The notes under the pieces were generated by a model. That model was not told where the DNA came from, did no database searches, and saw only the letters and a program-made list of their open reading frames with translations. Shown here piece by piece: positions 24,542 through 30,734 of a DNA stretch of 44,448 nt. The number at the start of each line of letters is the position of its first letter. The stretch's first letter is position 1. The stretch covers positions 1-44,448 of the forward strand of contig NZ_BCRP01000021.1 of NCBI RefSeq assembly GCF_001552655.1, given 5' to 3'. The position numbers and the translations under genes were made by a program. Source of the stretch: Alicyclobacillus kakegawensis NBRC 103104. Lineage in GTDB: Bacteria > Bacillota > Bacilli > Alicyclobacillales > Alicyclobacillaceae.

Positions 24542-25207
24542 ATGAAAACACAGGCTGCAACCCCGAACAAGCAGGAACAGGCGTATGAGTGGATCAAGTC
24601 GCGCATCATGGACGGTACCTTTGGCGCCGGCTATCGACTGGTGATTGACAGGCTGGCGCGGGAGTTGGGCATCAGCGCCATCCCGATTCGCGAAGCCGTC
24701 CGCAGGTTGGAAGCGGAAGGACTCGTCGAGGTGGAGCGGTTCAGTGGCGTCCGGGTGACCCGGATTGATGAAAAGGTCTATGTGGAAACCCTGTCGGTGC
24801 TCGCTCTCTTGGAGGGATACGCGACGGCTCTGGCCGCTCCGCACATGACCGATGACGATTTGGACACGCTGCGCACCATCAACAGCAAGATGGAACAAGC
24901 GCGCGTTTCGTTTGCTCTGGAGGCGTACAGCGCTTTAAACAAGCAGTTCCATGAGTGCATCTGGCAGGCATGCCCCAACACCTACTTGGTCAACCAACTC
25001 AGGTCGGTGCAGGAACGGATGGATACCGTGCGGGCCACTGTGTTTATGCTCATCCCGCACCGCACCACCGATTCCATCGCAGAACATGAGGAATTGATCC
25101 GCTTGATGGCCGAAGGGGCTGAGGCGGACCAAATTGAATCGTTTGCCCGCGCCCACAAACTGGCCACGCTGGAGGCGTTCCGGCGCTGGCGCAAAACGCG
25201 GGGATAA
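24542..25207 (+). CDS. GntR-family transcriptional regulator, FCD domain
   Basis: This regulator of about 221 residues has an N-terminal GntR winged helix (AYEWIKSRIMDGTFGAGYRLVIDRLARELGISAIPIREAVRRLEAEGLV) and a C-terminal all-helical FCD effector domain, where FHECIWQACPN and IAEHEELIRLMAEG carry likely metal or ligand histidines. Regulators of this class usually sense small carboxylic acids. It lies just after the permease gene and is a candidate second controller of the aromatic genes. The start is placed at ATG 24542; ATG 24530 is in frame but overlaps the -10 box. With the predicted promoter the mRNA would be nearly leaderless, and I see no ribosome site. Confidence 0.85.
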   Translation: MKTQAATPNKQEQAYEWIKSRIMDGTFGAGYRLVIDRLARELGISAIPIREAVRRLEAEGLVEVERFSGVRVTRIDEKVYVETLSVLALLEGYATALAAPHMTDDDLDTLRTINSKMEQARVSFALEAYSALNKQFHECIWQACPNTYLVNQLRSVQERMDTVRATVFMLIPHRTTDSIAEHEELIRLMAEGAEADQIESFARAHKLATLEAFRRWRKTRG

Positions 25208-25330
25208 TGCAAAAGATGGACGGCACAGGGGCGGGGGTGCCGATTCTCAGGGAAGCCTATCGGCGTTTCCTGGGACCGGTATCCTGCTCGTTGATGGATA
25301 TGAAGTGGAAGGTTGAAATAGGGAGGAATT

Positions 25331-26377
25331 ATGAATAGCATCCGGTATCCGAAACCGTTGAAAAAAGGTGACAGAGTAGGCGTTTGCGCTCCGTCGAGTG
25401 GAGTGCAAGAATCCATGCATCAAATCATAAACCAGTCAAGAATGATGCTTGAGAAACGCGGGTACATAGTGGCAGAGGGAGAGACCATCTGGACAAATGA
25501 AAAGCTGGTTAGCGCACCGGCAGCCACAAGAACGGCAGAACTGATGAGTCTTTTTCAAGATGAGTCAATTCGTGCCATCATCCCACCGTGGGGTGGTGAA
25601 TTCCTCATGGAGATTCTCCCGCACGTAGATTGGGATGTTCTGCGTAGTATTGAGCCTAAATGGTTTATGGGCTATTCAGATTCGAGCACCTTTGCATTTG
25701 TATATACATTGCTGACGGGATATGCGTCTGCGCACGGGCCCAATTACTTTGAGATGTCTGCCACAGAATGGGATGAAACAACTACGAGATGGACGGACGT
25801 TCTTGGAACTTCATGCGGGGAATCCGTAACTCAGTATTCTTCCAAATATTATCAGTCGTCGTGGGATGGCGTTTTCAGGAATATGCAACAAGGGTTTAAT
25901 TTAGATACAGCAACCGAATGGAAATGCCTAACCTCAACTGAAGGAGAGGAAAATGAGGTTCGGTTTTCTGGGCGATTGTTGGGCGGCTGTATGGATACAT
26001 TGTCAATTTTAATTGGCACTCCATATGCGCCCGTAACAGACTTTATAAACAATTACTGTAAAGACAGTGGAGTTATATGGTTCCTTGAGAGTGCTGAAAT
26101 GAAGTCTACAGATATATACCGTCATCTGTGGCAAATGCGCATGAACGGTTGGTTTGAGAACACCAACGGTATTTTGTTTGGTAGACCATCAGGGTACTCG
26201 GAACCAGGGGGCTTTACACTCACGGACGCCTTAAGTGGATTAGCGGATCTGGGTATTCCAATTTTATACGATACAGACATTGGTCATATCCCTCCACAAA
26301 TCACTCTGGTCAACGGAGCCTATTCCACCGTGTCCTGGAGAAATGGAAAGGGAACTGTGAAAATGAGTTTTATTTAA
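25331..26377 (+). CDS. Peptidase family S66 (LD-carboxypeptidase/MccF-like)
   Basis: This 348-residue serine peptidase of the LD-carboxypeptidase/microcin C7 immunity group has the nucleophile Ser116 in the elbow FMGYSDSS, plus Glu253 in WFLESAEM and His319 in DIGHIPPQ completing the triad. It has no signal peptide, so it acts in the cytoplasm, where MccF-like members cleave peptidyl-nucleotide toxins and others trim recycled cell-wall peptides. The sequence is visibly richer in A+T and uses different codons from the flanking genes, which suggests recent acquisition. GGGAGGAATT precedes the ATG. It has no functional link to either neighbour that I can see. Confidence 0.85.
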   Translation: MNSIRYPKPLKKGDRVGVCAPSSGVQESMHQIINQSRMMLEKRGYIVAEGETIWTNEKLVSAPAATRTAELMSLFQDESIRAIIPPWGGEFLMEILPHVDWDVLRSIEPKWFMGYSDSSTFAFVYTLLTGYASAHGPNYFEMSATEWDETTTRWTDVLGTSCGESVTQYSSKYYQSSWDGVFRNMQQGFNLDTATEWKCLTSTEGEENEVRFSGRLLGGCMDTLSILIGTPYAPVTDFINNYCKDSGVIWFLESAEMKSTDIYRHLWQMRMNGWFENTNGILFGRPSGYSEPGGFTLTDALSGLADLGIPILYDTDIGHIPPQITLVNGAYSTVSWRNGKGTVKMSFI

Positions 26378-26704
26378 GGCCAGCCAGTCAACGGACGGGA
26401 GATTTCAGACCATTTGAGTTAATTTTACAATTGTAGTATCTATTGTTCATCTTTCGGGGCTTTAACATAAGTTCTGCCACCTTGTCTAAGCAGGTGTCAA
26501 GACTTGAACAGGCGTTTTCACTGGCTTGCGACATGACTCAATGAGCAGTAGCCGTTGTTGTTCGGTTTTTCCCATGCCTATATGCGTCTCCAGGAAGCGA
26601 AACCAGAACAGATTGCGCTTTGCCATCGTGAATCCGCACAATGCAGACGGACCATGCTTACGCCAGACCTGTGAGAAGAGAAAAACGAGTAGAGGACGGT
26701 GTTG
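26378..26704. other. 327-base region without a convincing gene
   Basis: The base composition is intermediate between the A+T-rich peptidase gene and the GC-rich chromosome. A 46-codon frame on the minus strand (26626-26486, beginning MAKRNLFWFRFLETHIG) has no ribosome site and no family I recognise. It could be a decayed fragment of a mobile or metabolic gene. No terminal inverted repeats or target duplications are visible. Confidence 0.4.
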
Positions 26705-27283
26705 ATGGCCACCATTCGCATGGCTGTACCTCAGGATATTGAGGCTCTCACCAAGATCCGCTTCGACTTGGTGCAGGAATACGATGCGTCGATTTCCGCG
26801 AACGATTATCCGGCGTTCTCAGAATCCTGCAAATCGTTCTTGCTTGAAGCGATAGCGGACGGCTCCAAGTGGAAGATTTGGGTCGCGGAGGTGGGAGACC
26901 GTGTGGCCGCTTGCATGTTTTTGCAGTTAGTCGAAAAAGTACCCAGACCAGGCGGCGACTCGGCTCCGTTCGGATATTTGACCAACGTCTACACGGTACC
27001 GGAGTACCGTGGGCAAGGGATCGGCAGACGGTTGCTGCGTGAGATCACGGTCTGGGCGGCGGCGCAAAAGCTGGATTTCATCATCGTATGGCCCAGCGAG
27101 AACAGCGTCGCGTTTTACTCCCGGAACGGGTTCTCGGCTGTGCAGGCGAGTGGGTACCACGTCGATTCTCCCGGTATCAAGGCTGCGAAACTTGAGTTAG
27201 TAACTGTTGTCCATCTGTATTCTCGGACCATCATAGAAGCCGCCGCTGGTGTGCTTCCATTACGGCTTCTACGCGGTTTTTGA
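26705..27283 (+). CDS. GNAT-family N-acetyltransferase
   Basis: This 192-residue acetyltransferase has the acetyl-CoA pyrophosphate-binding loop VPEYRGQGIGRRLLREI and the C-terminal FYSRNGFSA element of the GNAT fold. The substrate is unknown. GAGGA stands eight bases before ATG 26705. The last 20 or so residues (after LVTVVHLYS) run past the usual end of the fold. The gene overlaps the 3' end of the convergent response regulator gene by 53 bases, so the tail may come from loss of an earlier stop codon. Confidence 0.82.
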   Translation: MATIRMAVPQDIEALTKIRFDLVQEYDASISANDYPAFSESCKSFLLEAIADGSKWKIWVAEVGDRVAACMFLQLVEKVPRPGGDSAPFGYLTNVYTVPEYRGQGIGRRLLREITVWAAAQKLDFIIVWPSENSVAFYSRNGFSAVQASGYHVDSPGIKAAKLELVTVVHLYSRTIIEAAAGVLPLRLLRGF

Positions 27284-27863
27284 CGCCGAGCCGGCGATAA
27301 ATTTCATTGATAATGGACTTGACGGTGTTTTCTGACAGGTACAGGTGCTTGCCGATTTCTTGATTGGTGCGTCCCTGGGCCATGAGGCGCAGGATCTCCA
27401 CGTCCCGTAGGTCGAGGGCATCTTTGCCGGATTCGCCTTCCTTCGGTGATTCAATCCAATGGAGGACGTACTCTGTCACGGTCGGATCGAGGACGGATTT
27501 GCCATTCAAGATATTCTGTATGGATTTGAACAACTCTTCTCCGGGCATATCCTTCAGCAGGTAGCCCTGAACCCCTGTCTGGAGACAGGCGTGTACGACA
27601 TTCTTGTCCATCGACGAGGTGAGGATGGCGAGGCGGGTGGACGTGTTTGTCTCCCGTACCGACTTGCACAACTCGATGCCGCTCATGTCCGGCAACCGCA
27701 CGTCAATCAGAGCGAGATCGGGTTGCAGAGATTGAATGAGATCGAGACCTTCCGCTCCCGTGCTCGCCTGTCCAATCAAGTCTAATCCGTGCTCGCTGAG
27801 CAGCGTCTGTACACCAATGCGAACCAGTTCATGGTCGTCGACAATTACGATGCCCTTTGTCAA
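27231..27863 (-). CDS. Response regulator, NarL/FixJ (LuxR) family
   Basis: This 210-residue regulator has a receiver domain (DD at 9-10, phospho-acceptor Asp54 in ALIDVRLPD, and the LTSS and YLLKD switch residues). Its C-terminal LuxR helix-turn-helix spans about 150-195 (DVEILRLMAQGRTNQEIGKHLYLSENTVKSIINEIYRRLGV). Its cognate kinase is encoded 101 bases upstream on the same strand. The start is TTG 27863, with AAAGGAGGGG on the minus strand as ribosome site. The pair diverges from coxMSL, and a perfect palindrome stands at an activator position in front of coxM, so it probably controls CO dehydrogenase expression. That target is inferred. Confidence 0.9.
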   Translation of the reverse strand: MTKGIVIVDDHELVRIGVQTLLSEHGLDLIGQASTGAEGLDLIQSLQPDLALIDVRLPDMSGIELCKSVRETNTSTRLAILTSSMDKNVVHACLQTGVQGYLLKDMPGEELFKSIQNILNGKSVLDPTVTEYVLHWIESPKEGESGKDALDLRDVEILRLMAQGRTNQEIGKHLYLSENTVKSIINEIYRRLGVKNRVEAVMEAHQRRLL

Positions 27864-27964
27864 GGACGGCCCCTCCTTTGCATATCGTCGACTGTACTCT
27901 GGTGTCGAATCGGGGCGAAATGAACGGAACTGGATGTCATTTCATGCCCTGGTTCCATCGAGTC

Positions 27965-29110
27965 CTAGCGAACGGGAAACGTGCAGCGCACAGTGGTTCC
28001 TCCATCCTCGTTGCGAAAGATGTCCACATGCCCATTCAGAATCGCGACGGAACGCGCTATCGAATGCAGGCCAAAGTGCCCGGTTGGATGAGTGATGAGG
28101 CGTAGGGCTTCGTCTGAAATGCCGTCCCCGGCGTCCTGTACCGTGATGGTCGCTTGGTCTGCTTCCACAAGCAGGTGGACGATGGCAACTGGGCTGTTGG
28201 CGTGACGAAACACGTTGGTCAGGGATTCGGCGACAATCTTGAGCATGGTCTGACGGATGGGGAGGCTCAGTCGACCGAAGTCGCCGTGCGTGATGAGTTT
28301 TGTGGAAATCCCGCTGATGCGCTCAAATTCTTGTACGAGATGAGTCAAAGCGGTGACGTTGGGTCGTGCTTCATCGTCCATGAGGCGAAACAAAATGGCT
28401 CGAAGTTCGGATTGGCATTGCTCCGTCAATTCGCGCAAGCGGGCGGTACGCGCCTGCAGCTCTCCCTTCTGTGCGCCCGTCAGTCGTTCCAACCGGTCAA
28501 TCTCGCGTACCACGGCAAACAGGGTTTGCGACAGTGAATCGTGTAATTCTTCCGCGATTCGTTGCCGTTCTTCCGTAAGGATACGGAAACAGCTTTCATT
28601 TTGTTGGTCACACCATGAGATAAAGATGGAACACAGCGAAGCAAACCCGTTCATCATGTCTTCGTCAGTCTTGGTGAAGGATCTGGACTTAGGGGGCTGG
28701 CCGAAAAAGATGCAACCAATCGCCTGTCCATGGTATTTCAGTGGGATGGTCAACAACGCTTCGACGGGTGGATGGCCCACCGGCATGCCGACGGCCAGTG
28801 GGTGTCGGGAGATGGATTCAACGTGCAGCGAGGCACCGGTTTTCGTGGGCATAAAGTACATTCCGTGTCCTTTCGGAAATTCCACGGGCTTTCCGTCCCA
28901 TCCGGAAACTTTAAAGTACCGAATGGTGGACGGATCCTTTGGATCCGTGATGATGATCCCGGCAAACGCAGCGTTGACCAATGTACGCGCGTGGTCCACG
29001 ACAGCCTGCAACAGCGGTTCAAGGCCTTCCTCCATCCACGGCTGCAGGCGTTCCAGCGCTTCCGACAAAATCCGCAAGACTTCGGCTTGATTTGTCGTGG
29101 GTTGGCTCAT
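27965..29110 (-). CDS. Sensor histidine kinase with DevS-like GAF domain
   Basis: This 381-residue soluble kinase has no membrane segment. Residues about 25-170 form a GAF domain, followed by a HisKA_3 dimerisation domain with phospho-acceptor His190 (ERQRIAEELHDSLSQ). The HATPase module carries an N box (ESLTNVFRHANSP) and G boxes (DAGDGISDE, GHFGLHSI). In the GAF domain, HPLAVGMPVGHPPVEALLTIPL (103-124) resembles the DevS/DosT segment ending in HPPM-RTFLGVPV. His113 falls on the position of the heme-ligating histidine of DevS (His149, from memory of that protein). A diatomic-gas input, perhaps CO, is therefore plausible but unproven, because related GAF kinases without heme share part of this motif. 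ATG 29110 has GGGAG upstream. Confidence 0.87.
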   Translation of the reverse strand: MSQPTTNQAEVLRILSEALERLQPWMEEGLEPLLQAVVDHARTLVNAAFAGIIITDPKDPSTIRYFKVSGWDGKPVEFPKGHGMYFMPTKTGASLHVESISRHPLAVGMPVGHPPVEALLTIPLKYHGQAIGCIFFGQPPKSRSFTKTDEDMMNGFASLCSIFISWCDQQNESCFRILTEERQRIAEELHDSLSQTLFAVVREIDRLERLTGAQKGELQARTARLRELTEQCQSELRAILFRLMDDEARPNVTALTHLVQEFERISGISTKLITHGDFGRLSLPIRQTMLKIVAESLTNVFRHANSPVAIVHLLVEADQATITVQDAGDGISDEALRLITHPTGHFGLHSIARSVAILNGHVDIFRNEDGGTTVRCTFPVR

Positions 29111-29164
29111 CCGCTGTCTCCCGTCCTTTCCAAGGATAGTAAAGGGAGGACCCGGTATCGAAAA

Positions 29165-29180
29165 ACACCCGATCGGGTGT
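29165..29180. promoter_or_regulatory. Perfect 16-base palindrome upstream of coxM
   Basis: ACACCCGATCGGGTGT is a perfect inverted repeat in the divergent region between the kinase gene and coxM. Its centre is about 42.5 bases upstream of the predicted coxM start (about 29215), the usual position of a class II activator site. LuxR-type response regulators often bind such palindromes. A terminator role is unlikely because no T-run follows. Confidence 0.65.
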
Positions 29181-29208
29181 ATTGCGTGTCTACCGGCTAT
29201 TTTATAAT
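29180..29208 (+). promoter_or_regulatory. Putative coxM promoter with weak -35
   Basis: TATAAT (29203-29208) is a perfect -10 box. Seventeen bases upstream is only TATTGC (29180-29185); TTGCGT (29182-29187) would give a 15-base spacer. A poor -35 with an adjoining palindrome fits activator-dependent transcription. On the opposite strand TTCACT (29226-29221), 16 bases and TAAAAT (29204-29199) could serve the kinase gene, so the two promoters overlap. Confidence 0.55.
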
Positions 29209-29334
29209 AAATCCAACAACAGTGAACTACCTTTTATCCTGGTTTTGAAATCGCATTCAGAATGAGGGTTCGTCGGGATCGCGGTCCGACCACCGACCTC
29301 TGTCATTCTCACGTTTCTCAACAAAGGGGGCCTT

Positions 29335-30222
29335 ATGGTGTTTCCCAATGCGTTCAAGTACGAAGCACCGACATCAGTCGACGAGGCGGTGCGTCTCATG
29401 ACTGAGTACGGTTACGACAGCAAGGTGTTGGCGGGTGGCCAGAGCCTGTTGCCGATGATGAAGCTTCGCATCGCGGCGCCGGCTGTACTCATCGATGTGA
29501 ACGGCATCCAGGATTTGAAGGGTTGGCGCGAGGCCGATGGGAAACTGCGCATCGGAGCTTTGGTGCGCCACGCGGAACTGGAACATGCATCAGAACTCGA
29601 TGACAAATATCCGCTTTTGTCCCGCACTGCCCGCTGGATTGCGGACCCTCCAATTCGCAACCGGGGCACCGTTTGCGGCTCACTCGTTCACGCAGATCCA
29701 GGCTCGGATTGGGGCGCGGCGATGATAGCTCTGCGCGCCGAGGTGGAGGTGCAGGGGACGGAGGGAAACCGACTGATTCCCATTGACGAGTTCTTCGTAG
29801 ACACGTTTGCGACATCGCTGAATGAAAACGAACTCGCGGTCGCGGTGCATGTCCCGACGCCTGGCGGGCCCGTCGCCGCCCGTTACATGAAACTTGAGCG
29901 CAGGGCCGGCGATTTCGCCATCGCCGCGCTGGCTGTGCACATTGTGCTCGACAGTGAAGGCCGCGTTGCCGAGGGCGGTATCGGCATCGGCGCCTGTGGA
30001 CCGATTCCTCTGCGGGCGACCAAGGCGGAGGAGGCGCTCATCGGACAACCCATCACAGAGGAGACGATTGCGACCGTGTCGCGGCTGGTGCCGGAAGATG
30101 CCGATCCCGCGGATGACCTGCGCGGCAGTGCCGCCTACAAGCGCGACCTGTTGCGTGTTTTCGCTGCGCGCGCGCTTCGCGAGATCGCGGAAGAGTTGCA
30201 TGGAAGGGTGGGGAATGAATGA
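29335..30222 (+). CDS. coxM: Aerobic CO dehydrogenase, FAD-binding medium subunit
   Basis: This 295-residue flavoprotein subunit transfers electrons from the iron-sulfur subunit to the quinone pool. FAD-binding motifs are AGGQSLLP (33-40) and NRGTVCGSLVHADP (109-122), the latter with Cys114 in place of the usual Gly. AAAGGGGG lies five bases before the ATG. It is first in the M-S-L order that is typical of form I (true) CO dehydrogenase; form II clusters usually run S-L-M. The stop overlaps the next start (ATGA), so translation is coupled. Identification depends partly on CoxL downstream, which has the CO dehydrogenase signature. Confidence 0.93.
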   Translation: MVFPNAFKYEAPTSVDEAVRLMTEYGYDSKVLAGGQSLLPMMKLRIAAPAVLIDVNGIQDLKGWREADGKLRIGALVRHAELEHASELDDKYPLLSRTARWIADPPIRNRGTVCGSLVHADPGSDWGAAMIALRAEVEVQGTEGNRLIPIDEFFVDTFATSLNENELAVAVHVPTPGGPVAARYMKLERRAGDFAIAALAVHIVLDSEGRVAEGGIGIGACGPIPLRATKAEEALIGQPITEETIATVSRLVPEDADPADDLRGSAAYKRDLLRVFAARALREIAEELHGRVGNE

Positions 30223-30734
30223 ACATCCGAGTAAAGGTCAACGGACGCCTGTACGAAGCGGACGTTGAACCGCGTACGCTGTTGGCTTATTTCCTGCGTG
30301 AACAACTGAATCTGACGGGTACGCACATAGGTTGTGACACGACCACCTGCGGTGCGTGCACGGTGCTGTTCGACGGGAAGCCCATCAAGTCGTGCACGGT
30401 GTTGGCTGTGCAGGCGGACGGCCACGAGGTGATGACCGTCGAAGGGCTTGAATCAAATGGTCAATTGCACCCGTTGCAGAGTGCGTTTTGGGAGGATCAT
30501 GCGCTGCAATGCGGCTACTGCACCCCTGGCATGCTGATGGCGGCCTACGGGTTGTTACAGACGAATCCGGCACCTACTGACGAAGAAATTCGCGAGGCGC
30601 TGTCAGGAAATATCTGCCGCTGCACAGGGTATATGAACATCGTGAAAGCGGTTCAAAATGCTGCTCGGCAGATGGCGGGTGAAAACCAAGAAGTGATTGA
30701 GGAGGCGGCAGTCAGTGGCACTTCGACAGACTGA
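30219..30734 (+). CDS. coxS: Aerobic CO dehydrogenase, [2Fe-2S] small subunit
   Basis: This 171-residue subunit carries two [2Fe-2S] clusters. The plant-type cluster is held by Cys39, Cys44, Cys47 and Cys59 (GCDTTTCGAC...KSC). The C-terminal four-helix-bundle cluster is held by Cys98, Cys101, Cys133 and Cys135 (QCGYCTPGM and NICRCTGY). Gln97 of QCGYC normally contacts the molybdopterin cytosine dinucleotide. Electrons pass from the Mo-Cu site in CoxL through both clusters to FAD in CoxM. The ATG overlaps the coxM stop, and the gene runs 20 bases into coxL, so the three subunits should be made in equal amounts. The length is normal. Confidence 0.95.
   Translation: MNIRVKVNGRLYEADVEPRTLLAYFLREQLNLTGTHIGCDTTTCGACTVLFDGKPIKSCTVLAVQADGHEVMTVEGLESNGQLHPLQSAFWEDHALQCGYCTPGMLMAAYGLLQTNPAPTDEEIREALSGNICRCTGYMNIVKAVQNAARQMAGENQEVIEEAAVSGTSTD

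Noticed and set aside
25248-25284. Weak inverted repeat CAGGGAA/TTTCCTG after the GntR gene as terminator
   Set aside because: The stem is short with one wobble pair and no T-run. Terminator status cannot be supported.
26486-26626. A 46-codon minus-strand frame starting MAKRNLFWFRFLETHIG
   Set aside because: No ribosome site, no promoter and no recognisable family. Kept only as a possible remnant in the intergenic entry.
29165-29180. Palindrome before coxM read as a terminator of the kinase gene or of an upstream transcript
   Set aside because: No gene ends here, since both flanking genes are transcribed outward, and there is no T-run.
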